Below, piece after piece: positions 44,321-52,109 of a DNA stretch of 64,000 bases. The notes under the pieces were generated by a model. The model ran no database searches. It was given only the letters and a program-made list of their open reading frames with translations, and was not told the origin of the DNA. The DNA is from BOG-224 sp963783505. GTDB lineage: Bacteria; Acidobacteriota; Terriglobia; Bryobacterales; Bryobacteraceae. The stretch spans positions 325,545-389,544 of the forward strand of contig CAWAOP010000041.1 of NCBI GenBank assembly GCA_963783505.1, in the 5' to 3' direction. The stretch's first letter is position 1; each line of letters begins with the position of its first letter. The position numbers and the translations under genes were made by a program.

Positions 44321-44366
44321 TTTTCCGCGCCTACCCCGAATTATCGCTCCAAGGAGGGCGGGGCTG

Positions 44367-45124
44367 TCACGCTATGTCTTCCGCGGGGACTAAAAGGTAG
44401 TGCCTCTCGTCAACGATGCGGATCTCGCCTTCCTGCAACACAAGCTCGAACATGGCGATGACTTCGTCGCGCATGAATTGGGCAGAGACGGGCCGGCACT
44501 TTAATCCGAGGAATTTCTCTCCGCAGTAGGCGATATCTTGGCTCGTCTGAATCGTCGCCAACTGGTCCTTACCCCCTTTTGCCTGCACGGGGATAACGAA
44601 TTGCTGGCCGGTACGGTTGAGGCCGACGTAAACTTCGTCGATCTCGATTTGGCCCATTCCCTTGACAGCAGTTCTAAGGTGGCTCTGGAGCGAGTACGCG
44701 GTTACACCCAGGAAAATATCTACCAGGCGATTGTACCGGAGCTTCGCAAGCAGAGCTTGTTCATCGTTTAGGGCGTTTGCCGCGATTATCTCGGGGGTCG
44801 AGTCTGGGATTTTGATGACAACAAGGTCCGGGTTCGGTGCGATTCGGTTGCCTGCGCTCTGAGAGAATCTGTACCTGGCTTTTCCGGCGGGCTCGATGAC
44901 CATTCCAAGCCTTCTCTTGCGGTGGACCGTATAGCTTCTGGAAGGTCCTTCCGGTAACGGAATGTATATATCAGATCGCCTAAATTCTTCGGATTCCTCA
45001 AGCCGAGTTTCGCGGCAACCGACACGAGTTCTTGCCGGTCAAATTCGAACTGGGTCTTATCCTGACCGGAGTGGTTCTTGAAGACGCGGAGAATGATCGC
45101 GTCGTAGAGCGGGAGATCAGGCAT
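44367..45124 (-). pseudogene. restriction endonuclease-like gene with a one-base frameshift
   Basis: Two frames together make one protein: MPDLPLYDAIILRVF to EGLEW, and then, one base out of register, VIEPAGKARYRF to PAEDIA. Restoring one G at 44899-44902 (TGG to TGGG) joins them as EGLEWVIEPAGKARYRF and gives 252 residues. The sequence resembles nuclease-like proteins found beside dcm and vsr genes, with DIFLGVTAY, GQIEIDEVYVGL and FVIPVQAKGGKDQL; the E-x-K-type residues in the last stretch could be catalytic. It overlaps the methylase by 8 bases. Either the gene is inactivated or the base is an assembly error. Confidence 0.75.
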
Positions 45125-46442
45125 GGACGCTTTCGGGCTCCTTCCGCTGCCTCGGTGGAATCACATTCGCTGGAACATCGTACCTCGACGCAGCTTCGGA
45201 CATGTTCAGCGACAGAAGGGAAACGTCCCCCTGCCTCGATGACCGCTTTTCCGGTGTTTTCGCGGTTAGACGTTCAAAAACCCTTGCGGCCACCGCTTTT
45301 GCCAGAAGCGGGGGAACTGAGTTCCCAATCTGCCTGAACCCGTGCCACTTCGTCGCGTGAAACCGAAACCAATCCGGATAGGAATGGAGCCGCGCCGCCT
45401 CGCGGACGGTGATACATCTTGACGAGAACGGATGAATTGGACGAGGTGATGTGAATGCGCCTCGATCACTGGCCGTCCCCGCTCGAATTGTGTTGCAAAT
45501 CCCTTCAGGATCGAGTTTCGGGAATCGACTAATTGGTTCGACCTTTCCTGGCTTCGTCGCCCGAAAACGCTGTCGCGAAAGTTGGGTATGAACCGTTCGT
45601 AGGCTCGAACTCAGGAGTTCCGGCCTTCCCCGGTGACGAGATCCGCTGCGTAGTCCAGCAGCGTATGCGCTCGGTTCCCGAAAATCCGCCAGCACCCAAT
45701 CGCGTTCCAGGAGTTCCTCAAAATCGTCCGCCTCTGGAACGTCTCCAAGCGCGTCCCAGACCGTCGGAGTCTTCTCGCGGATACCGGGCAGCGGCTGGCC
45801 GGGCGTATGGGTTTCCTCGGGGTAGTCCGGCAGCGCCATGCCTTGCCGGGCGCCTAGTAGAAACAGGCGCTGTCTGTCCTGCGGAACGCCGAAGTTCGCG
45901 GCGTTCAACACCCTATAGTCCGATCTGACCTTGTAGCGGCGCTCCTTGAACTCCTCGATGATCTGATCCAGAAACTTCCTGTGCTGCCCTATCGTGAGTC
46001 CCTTGACGTTCTCGAAGACGAAGTACTTTGGCCGAAGCTCCGCCACGAGCCTGACGAAATGGGAAACAAGTTCATTTCTCGGATCGTCAAGGGCGCGCTT
46101 GCCTATCATGCTGAAGCCCTGACAAGGCGCTCCGCCAAACACAACATCTATATCGGAGTCTTCTATTGACGAGCTTGCTCGGATGTAGTCCCCGTCGATG
46201 TCGCGGACGCTACGGCAGATGGTGGCGCAGTCTGGGAAGTTAAACTCGTGTGTCGCAGCGTGAATCGGGTCGTACTCGACGGCGGCGAGAACGTCGAAGC
46301 CGGCCTGTTCAAACCCCAAGCTCATCCCGCCAGCGCCGGCAAACAGATCGACCCCAATTAGCCCTGCGGGCTGTCGCGTAGTCGCCTTTTTTTCGCCCGG
46401 TTCCCGTGGCATTTCGTCTTTGGGGGAGGATACCGTAGCCAT
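45117..46442 (-). CDS. dcm: DNA (cytosine-5-)-methyltransferase
   Basis: The 441-residue enzyme has the C5-methylase motifs in order: motif I DLFAGAGGMSLGFEQAG, motif IV GGAPCQGFS with the catalytic Cys, motif VI ENVKG, motif VIII region GVPQDRQRLFLLG, a target-recognition region (about 215-330), motif IX (REAARLHSYPD) and motif X RQIGNSVPP. The target sequence cannot be read from the protein. It is the first gene of the methylase/nuclease/vsr set and probably the modification part of a type II restriction-modification system. Confidence 0.95.
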   Translation of the reverse strand: MATVSSPKDEMPREPGEKKATTRQPAGLIGVDLFAGAGGMSLGFEQAGFDVLAAVEYDPIHAATHEFNFPDCATICRSVRDIDGDYIRASSSIEDSDIDVVFGGAPCQGFSMIGKRALDDPRNELVSHFVRLVAELRPKYFVFENVKGLTIGQHRKFLDQIIEEFKERRYKVRSDYRVLNAANFGVPQDRQRLFLLGARQGMALPDYPEETHTPGQPLPGIREKTPTVWDALGDVPEADDFEELLERDWVLADFREPSAYAAGLRSGSRHRGRPELLSSSLRTVHTQLSRQRFRATKPGKVEPISRFPKLDPEGICNTIRAGTASDRGAFTSPRPIHPFSSRCITVREAARLHSYPDWFRFHATKWHGFRQIGNSVPPLLAKAVAARVFERLTAKTPEKRSSRQGDVSLLSLNMSEAASRYDVPANVIPPRQRKEPESVHA

Positions 46443-46645
46443 AATACTCCATCGGCCGACGCCGGTGAAGACTACACCTGTTCGGCGTGAGATTTGGCCC
46501 GAGGCATAGAGATCTCTATCACCGGGGAGGCGGGGCCTCAGGGCGCCGTCTGAAATGTACGTAGCGGCGCCGCCGTTCCCCTTTCTGCGAGCGGCGGCGC
46601 TCCGCCCTTGCCTCGCGCCGCTCGGTTATCCTGAAATTCGGGACT

Positions 46646-47251
46646 GTGCACAAGGCTGTCATCTTCGATCTGGGTAAGACGGTCATCAATTTCGACTTCG
46701 CTCCCGCGTATCGCGCCCTGGAGGGATTCTGTCCATGTGCCGGCCCGGAAATGACGCGGCGTATCATGGCGACCGGTCTGGGCGAGCGGTTCGAGGCCGG
46801 ATTGATCGGCCCGCGAGAGTTCTTCGACCAGCTGGCGGCGACGCTCGATCTTCGCTTGAGTTACGAAGCTTTTCTTCCCATCTGGAACTCCATCTTCAAG
46901 GAAACGCTGATTCCCGAAGAAATGCTGGAGCGCCTGGCGGCTCGTTACCGGCTGGTCTTGCTCTCCAATACGAACATCCTCCATTTCGAGGCGCCGCTTC
47001 GCGAGTATCCTATCCTGCGGCATTTCAAAGACAAGGTTCTCTCCTACGAAGTCCACGCCATGAAGCCGAACCCGGCGATTTTCCAGGCTGCGATCGCTTG
47101 CGCCGGATGTGCGCCTGGAGAGTGTTTTTACACCGACGACGTTCCAGCCTTCGTGGAGGCCGCGCGCGGGCTGGGGATGGATGCGGAGGAATTTCGCGGC
47201 CTCGAAAAACTCGAGCTCGATCTGCGCTCGCGCGGGATCGAATGGGAATAG
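46646..47251 (+). CDS. HAD-superfamily hydrolase
   Basis: The 201-residue product starts with GTG at 46646. HAD motif I is VIFDLGKTVI (Asp8 nucleophile, with the DxG variant common in YihX-like phosphatases), motif II is LLSNTN, motif III is the MKPNPAIF lysine and motif IV is FYTDDVPAFVEAAR. The cap is helical (about residues 15-90). It probably dephosphorylates a small sugar or nucleotide phosphate; the substrate is unknown. It stands alone. Confidence 0.88.
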   Translation: MHKAVIFDLGKTVINFDFAPAYRALEGFCPCAGPEMTRRIMATGLGERFEAGLIGPREFFDQLAATLDLRLSYEAFLPIWNSIFKETLIPEEMLERLAARYRLVLLSNTNILHFEAPLREYPILRHFKDKVLSYEVHAMKPNPAIFQAAIACAGCAPGECFYTDDVPAFVEAARGLGMDAEEFRGLEKLELDLRSRGIEWE

Positions 47252-47432
47252 ACGGGCGGCCGAGCGCCCATCTGGAAAATGCCCGTCTGCCATTGGCGCT
47301 TCGCGCCTCGGCCCGGCTGCCGCGGAGTGATCGATCGGCACCTAAAGGTCGTGCCCTGTTACAAGGCAGTACCTCCGATTTTCGTCCTTGTTTCTTGCGC
47401 TTGCGGATGAAGGCTTCCATCATAATGGGGCC

Positions 47433-47468
47433 AAAAAAAACCGGACGCCGCGAGGGCGCCCGGTTTTC
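47433..47468 (-). terminator. Rho-independent terminator of the molybdopterin-binding gene
   Basis: On the minus strand AAAACCGGGCGCC and GGCGTCCGGTTTT form a long stem with one mismatch and a short loop, directly followed by a T-run. It lies about 50 bases beyond the stop at 47521. This is the clearest terminator in the window. Confidence 0.75.
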
Positions 47469-47520
47469 TCGAGCACCCGTACCCGGCCCGATGAGCCGGA
47501 TTACGGGTTGGAGGAGCTCG

Positions 47521-48492
47521 TTACGCCAGCAGGCCTCCGTGGCCGAGGCAGGCGATTTCCCAGCCGGTCACATGGTAACGGGCCAACAGCGCGGGCAAAA
47601 TCATATCCACCACGTTCGGCTTGGCCGACCGGAAACACCCCGGGGCCGAAACGATGGGCACGTCGTCCTTATAAGCCAGCAGCAACAGGTTGCCGGGCTC
47701 GACCGGCGCGAGGAACCGTTCCACCGTGCCCTCCACGCGAACGAGCGCGCGGCCGATCACATCTTCCGGGCCGGCGGGCGCCGTGGTGGACGCCACCAAA
47801 AGAAGCGTGGGCTTGGAGCGCAGCAGGTGCTGCAGCGAGCGGGCCACGTTGTTCTCGTCTTCCGTGGCGGCCAGCGCGAAGCTGACGCCGGCCCCGAAGC
47901 GCTCGAGCCGCTGGCGCATGACGCTTTCGAACAACTGGCGGGCTCGTTCTCCACTCAGCGGATCGGTGTACAGCACTCCCACAATCGGGTTCCGTATGGG
48001 CCGCGCCTGGAGAATCGGGCCGCGTTCCTTGAGAATGGTGACGATGGCTTCCAGGTGATCCTGCGCGACGGCGAACGGCGCGCTCTTTACGGTTGCGACG
48101 CGCTGCCCGGCCGCGGCGAAGCTGAAGTTCTGAGAGGTTGCGACCACCACGCTAGCCGCGCAGTTGATCTGCTTGAGCAGTTCGTCGTCCACCAGCACGC
48201 AGCAGTTCTCGGTGGCCATGAGATTGGCCCGGCCGCCTGCCGCCAGCCTCACTTCGAGGCTTCCGCACCCCATCGCGCCGGCGACGGTGGACACTGCATC
48301 GTCCTCTCCGATTTCGCCTTCTTCCAGTTCCGTAACCCAGATGGTATCCAGCCCCTCCGTTTCGAGGACGCGAACGTCTTCCTCGCTAATGATATGGCCC
48401 TTGGCCAGCAGTTTCTTGCCGCCGGGCCGAAAAACGGTACAACAGAGCACGCGCCCGGTGGAGGATTTGACGTCGACGGTCCTGGCCTTCAT
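47521..48492 (-). CDS. molybdopterin-binding domain protein (MoeA/CinA-like fold)
   Basis: The 323-residue protein resembles MoaB/Mog-fold molybdopterin-binding proteins without a full MoeA architecture. The N-terminal segment has KGHIISEEDVRVLETEGLDTIWVTELEEGEIGEDDA-type MoeA similarity. The second half carries the nucleotide-like fold with VGVLYTDPLSGER, LLLVASTTAPAGPEDVIGRAL and VPIVSAPGCFRSAKPNVVD, where GCF replaces the usual PG-P. It may act in molybdenum cofactor handling. No other moa/moe gene is near. A Rho-independent terminator follows. Confidence 0.8.
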   Translation of the reverse strand: MKARTVDVKSSTGRVLCCTVFRPGGKKLLAKGHIISEEDVRVLETEGLDTIWVTELEEGEIGEDDAVSTVAGAMGCGSLEVRLAAGGRANLMATENCCVLVDDELLKQINCAASVVVATSQNFSFAAAGQRVATVKSAPFAVAQDHLEAIVTILKERGPILQARPIRNPIVGVLYTDPLSGERARQLFESVMRQRLERFGAGVSFALAATEDENNVARSLQHLLRSKPTLLLVASTTAPAGPEDVIGRALVRVEGTVERFLAPVEPGNLLLLAYKDDVPIVSAPGCFRSAKPNVVDMILPALLARYHVTGWEIACLGHGGLLA

Positions 48493-48621
48493 GAGAGCCC
48501 TCTCACTAATACGGAGTAGTGGAACTGAATATACTGAAGACTAAAATGTAATATTACTCCCACTCGGCGCGCAATGGTGCGCCAACTTCCGACTCTCTTT
48601 TGCGGGGATTGTAGAGATTCC

Positions 48622-49227
48622 CTACTTTGCGGGTGTTGGAATCCGGATTAACTGGTCCTCGGGAGCCGGAATCTGCGTGCCCCATTCCCCAATGTGGGTG
48701 TCCAGCCAGCGGCCTGGACGCAGCACTCTGAGCACGGCCGACTCGTCGCAAGCCTGGAATTTCGGGCACCGCACGCAGTCCTTCCAGGCCTTCAGCGGAA
48801 GCGCGCCGCGATCCACCAACTGGAAACCGGTTTTCTGAAAGAAGCCGGTCACATAAGTGAATGCAAACACCGCATCTAATTGATAATCCTGGGCTTCCTG
48901 GACGAGACCCTCGACCAGCCTGCGTCCGGCGCCTTGGGTCTTGGCATTCTCCCGCACGGCCAGGGACCGAATCTCGCCGATGGTCGGGCTGTAAAAGTGC
49001 AGGGCGCCGCAGCCCATGAGTCGATCGTCCAGAGTGACGACGCTGAAATCGCGGATGCTCTCGGAAAGCTCGAATTCCGTCCGGGGGAGCATCAAGCCTT
49101 TGGCCGCATAGCCGTTGATCAAAGCGAGAATCGGATGGATATCGCCCATGGCGGCCTTGCGCAGCTTGAGGCGCAGCCCAGAGGAGGACGGTTCCTCGAA
49201 CGCATCCGCCCTGAGCGAACTGATCAT
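48622..49227 (-). CDS. GNAT acetyltransferase, probable N-acetylglutamate synthase
   Basis: The product is 201 residues from the ATG overlapping the argB stop (ATGA). The GNAT core has LRKAAMGDIHPILALINGY, IGEIRSLAVRENAKTQGAGRRLV with the acetyl-CoA loop QGAGRR, and AFTYVTGFFQKTGF, all typical of ArgA-type short N-acetylglutamate synthases. The C-terminal CVRCPKFQACDE segment with cysteines is also seen in this group. The position after argC and argB supports a role in the first step of arginine biosynthesis. Confidence 0.85.
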   Translation of the reverse strand: MISSLRADAFEEPSSSGLRLKLRKAAMGDIHPILALINGYAAKGLMLPRTEFELSESIRDFSVVTLDDRLMGCGALHFYSPTIGEIRSLAVRENAKTQGAGRRLVEGLVQEAQDYQLDAVFAFTYVTGFFQKTGFQLVDRGALPLKAWKDCVRCPKFQACDESAVLRVLRPGRWLDTHIGEWGTQIPAPEDQLIRIPTPAK

Positions 49228-50006
49228 ACGGTCTCCCCCAAAGTCATGCCGGTTCCCAATGCCTCTCCCGCCAGCGAACGCCGCAGGGCCAGCGGCTCGG
49301 CGCCGCCGACAATCCGTATCTGTTTCACCCCTGCGCGCAAGGCCGCAAGAGCCGCTTCCAGTTTGGCCCGCATACCGCCGGTGGCGACTCCTTCGGCGAT
49401 CATTCGCTCGCCCTCGGCCGCGGTGAGCTCCGGCCGAACCTTGCCATCCGCATCCAGCACGCCGGCCACGTCCGTGAGGAAAACCAACTGGCTCGCGCAA
49501 AAAGCCGCGGCGCAGGCCGCGGCCATTTGGTCGGCGTTTACGTTATAGATGTTCCCGCTCCGGTCGCCCGCCACGCACGCTACAACGGGCAGATAACCGT
49601 TTTCCACGAGCAGCGCCAACAATCCCGGGTTCGAGCGCACCACCCGCCCTACCGCTCCGAGCGCCGGGTCCATTTGCTCCGCCTCCACAAGAAACGCGTC
49701 GATGCCCGAAAGCCCGACCGCGCGGGCGCCGGCGCGATTCAGACTGGCGACCAGTTCGTGATTGACACTGCCGGCAAAGACCTTGAGGACGGCGTCCACG
49801 GTCTCGGGCGTGGTGACCCGCAGGCCATTCACGAAGCGGCTTTCGATGCCGCGCTCGGCCAGGAAGCGGGTCATCTGCTTGCCGCCGCCATGCACGACCA
49901 CAGCCTGGGTTCCCTCCGAACACACGGCTGCAATCTGGTCCGTTAGCGCATCGCGGGACTGCGCCGAATCGAGCAAAGCGCCGCCGAGCTTGACGAGCGC
50001 CCTCAC
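49224..50006 (-). CDS. argB: acetylglutamate kinase
   Basis: ArgB phosphorylates N-acetylglutamate, the second step of arginine synthesis. I start at the GTG overlapping the argC stop (GTGA), giving 260 residues; the longer open frame upstream is a shadow of argC. ALVKLGGALLDS binds ATP, VVHGGGKQM binds the substrate, and YNVNADQMAAACAAAF and FLTDVAGVL follow. ATGGMRAKLEAALAAL closes the active site. The short N terminus suggests the arginine-insensitive dimeric type. Confidence 0.93.
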   Translation of the reverse strand: MRALVKLGGALLDSAQSRDALTDQIAAVCSEGTQAVVVHGGGKQMTRFLAERGIESRFVNGLRVTTPETVDAVLKVFAGSVNHELVASLNRAGARAVGLSGIDAFLVEAEQMDPALGAVGRVVRSNPGLLALLVENGYLPVVACVAGDRSGNIYNVNADQMAAACAAAFCASQLVFLTDVAGVLDADGKVRPELTAAEGERMIAEGVATGGMRAKLEAALAALRAGVKQIRIVGGAEPLALRRSLAGEALGTGMTLGETV

Positions 50007-51007
50007 AACAGGCCCGCGGTTTCGGGAAAGCCCAGCATCAGATTCATGTTCTGAACCGCCTGCCCCGCCGCGCCCTTGACCAAGTTGTCTATGGCGGCGA
50101 CCACAACCGCGCGGCCCGTCTTGGCGTCCACCGCCGCTCCGATATCGCAGAAGTTGGACCGCGCAATGCCACGCAGATCGGGCAGATAGCCGGGGTTGAA
50201 AAGGCGGATGAACGGTTCTCCCGCATATCGCTTCTCGTAGACCGCCAGCACGTCCTCGGCGCTCTTCACCCCGGCGGCCCGAAAGTAAATGGTTTCCAGG
50301 ATGCCGCGATGCACGGGTAACAACTGCGTAGTGAAGCTGAACTCGCCCTCTTCCAGGCCCGATACTTGAAGCACTTCCGGGACGTGCCGGTGATTGAAAA
50401 TCGAGTAGGCGCCGAAGTTCTCGGTGACCTCGCAAAAGCTGGTCTTCAGGTTCGGTTTGCGCCCAGCCCCGCTGACTCCGGATTTCGCGTCGCATACGAT
50501 CCCGCACGCCCGATTCACCGCGCACGCTTCGAGCAACGGCCGGATGGCGAGGTTGGCCGCCGTGGGATAACACCCGGGATTGGCCACCAGCCGCGCGGAG
50601 GGTATTCGCTCTCGATAGAACTCCGGCAGCCCGTAGACCGCCTCCGCCAGGAGGTCCGGCTGAGTGTGCGGCTCGTTGTACCAGGCTGTGAAGGTGTCGG
50701 TGGCGCGGAGCCGGAACGCCGCGCTCAGGTCCACCACCCGTGCGCCGGCCTCCAGCATAGCGGGCGTCAGATCCATGGAAACGCCCTGCGGTGTGGCAAG
50801 GAAAACCACCTTAACTCCTTCGGCGCGAACCGTTTTAGGATCGCAGGGCAGTGGCGACGGCCCCGCTCCGTTGCGGATCGATGGGGGCGGGGCTCCTTCC
50901 AGGTCCGACCGCACCAGCGGCTGCACATGAGGGTGGCTTTCCAGGATGCGGAGGAGTTCCGCTCCAGCGTAGCCTCGATAGCCAATGATGCCGACGGGGA
51001 TTCTCAT
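50003..51007 (-). CDS. argC: N-acetyl-gamma-glutamyl-phosphate reductase
   Basis: ArgC reduces N-acetylglutamyl phosphate to the semialdehyde with NADPH. The 334-residue product starts IGYRGYAGAELLRILESHP-type (motif GYRGYAGAEL for cofactor binding). The catalytic Cys lies in VANPGCYPTAANLA, and AKSGVSGAGRKP and FNHRHVPEV follow. It is the first gene of argC-argB-acetyltransferase. A site resembling an ARG box lies 21-38 bases upstream of its ATG and overlaps a TATATT -10 box. Confidence 0.96.
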   Translation of the reverse strand: MRIPVGIIGYRGYAGAELLRILESHPHVQPLVRSDLEGAPPPSIRNGAGPSPLPCDPKTVRAEGVKVVFLATPQGVSMDLTPAMLEAGARVVDLSAAFRLRATDTFTAWYNEPHTQPDLLAEAVYGLPEFYRERIPSARLVANPGCYPTAANLAIRPLLEACAVNRACGIVCDAKSGVSGAGRKPNLKTSFCEVTENFGAYSIFNHRHVPEVLQVSGLEEGEFSFTTQLLPVHRGILETIYFRAAGVKSAEDVLAVYEKRYAGEPFIRLFNPGYLPDLRGIARSNFCDIGAAVDAKTGRAVVVAAIDNLVKGAAGQAVQNMNLMLGFPETAGLL

Positions 51008-51027
51008 TCTGGTTGATTATTCGTCCT

Positions 51028-51045
51028 TATGAATAAATATACCAT
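51028..51045 (-). promoter_or_regulatory. ARG-box-like operator upstream of argC
   Basis: TATGAATAAATATACCAT matches the 18-base ARG box pattern WNTGAATWWWWATTCANW at all but two of the defined positions. It overlaps TATATT on the minus strand (51040-51035), a plausible -10 box of argC. An arginine-dependent ArgR repressor would block this promoter; argR itself is not in the window. Confidence 0.5.
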
Positions 51046-51083
51046 ATCCCGGTGGTGGTCGCAGGGTTAAGAAACGAAGCCAA

Positions 51084-51566
51084 TTAGCTTTCGGCTATGG
51101 AGCGGGCGGCCAACTCGCCGAAAACCGGCAACGAATACTGCTGCTCGTGGGCGGCCTTGACGATCATGAAGATCTGCATTCCGAGAATCGCCAATTCGAT
51201 CAGCCCCGAAATCTGGAAACGGCGGAAAGGCCAGAAGATGTTTCCGATGACGAACTGATTCAGAAGAGAGGCCACGAACAAATACAGGCCTTGGAATGCG
51301 TTGAACCGGACGGGCATATCGCGGCGAAATCGCTCGGACGCCAGCACAATGATGGCGAGCACCCCGCCGGCCCACGGTATGTAACAAAGGATCGACGCCG
51401 TGCGGGGCGCCATGCCCGCGAGCGCGTCGGTTGCGCCCAGGGAGGCTCCTGGAACGCCTCCGGGTTGTACGGCGCCGCACTTACCGCAGAACTTGTTGAC
51501 GGGCTGAACCGCGTTTCCGCACTGGCTGCAATAGGGCATCCGCCAACCTATACGATATTCTGGCAT
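51084..51566 (-). CDS. zinc-ribbon membrane protein (DUF4870-like)
   Basis: I choose the ATG at 51566, eight bases after AAGGAA, giving 160 residues. An N-terminal zinc ribbon has YCSQCG and FCGKCGA (two CxxC pairs, residues 13-34). After a linker, three or so hydrophobic segments follow (ILCYIPWAGGVLAIIVLA, FVASLLNQFVIGNIFW, IELAILGMQIFMIV), resembling DUF4870/TM2-type proteins. The function is unknown. It ends 76 bases upstream of argC and reads in the same direction. Confidence 0.75.
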   Translation of the reverse strand: MPEYRIGWRMPYCSQCGNAVQPVNKFCGKCGAVQPGGVPGASLGATDALAGMAPRTASILCYIPWAGGVLAIIVLASERFRRDMPVRFNAFQGLYLFVASLLNQFVIGNIFWPFRRFQISGLIELAILGMQIFMIVKAAHEQQYSLPVFGELAARSIAES

Positions 51567-51668
51567 AGCCGGTTCCTTGGGAGTGGGGCTGGGGGGGTGC
51601 GAAACAAAAATGAAGGGGGATCCCGTCTCGAAGTGTTTCACCGGAATCTAAAAGGAGTTGGTACTGAA

Positions 51669-51897
51669 GCTTGTTCTCCAGCCCGAGGGGCGGAAGAAAG
51701 TAGCCCAGGGCGCGAGCTCTGCGGAGACGGAATTACCCGAGAAAGCCCCCGAAGGGGGCGAAAGAGCGTTCTTTCGCCCCGTGCCGGGGCTTGATCGATT
51801 TCGCTATGTTCCCGACGGCTCACGCCGTGGGCTACTTTCTTTCGCTCCTCCGGAGCTTGGATTTCAGCCGGTCTTGGAATTCACGGATATGTCGCGC
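51669..51897. repeat. structured dispersed repeat, copy 1
   Basis: About 230 bases align end to end with 57212-57439. Conserved hairpins include CCAGGGC-GCGA-GCTCTGC (51705-51722), an 11-bp stem GGGGCGAAAGA/TCTTTCGCCCC (51755-51780), ACGGC/GCCGT near 51815 and GCTCC/GGAGC near 51845. Open frames crossing it are not coding. The remaining bases from 51898 to 52109 hold the protease leader and nothing else I recognise. Confidence 0.75.
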
Positions 51898-52109
51898 ACC
51901 CGCGCGGCTGTTTCGGGGCGCTCGACGGGAATCTGAAACGCTTCCAGTTAGCGCCTAAGGCAGCCGGTAGGGTGATGGTCCTTCCAGATCACTGAAATCG
52001 CCGCCTGCGCCTTCGACTCCGCGATACGACTGTGCTGGTAAACTCGCAGTGTGAGCCGTTTCCGGCACACTCCGGAAACCCGAGAAAGGTTAAGGCCGTC
52101 ACAAAAGTC

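Noticed and set aside
51658..51936. Short plus-strand protein across the structured repeat, with a similar one at 57205
   Set aside because: The reading frames of the two copies are not conserved while the hairpins are, which argues for structure rather than coding.
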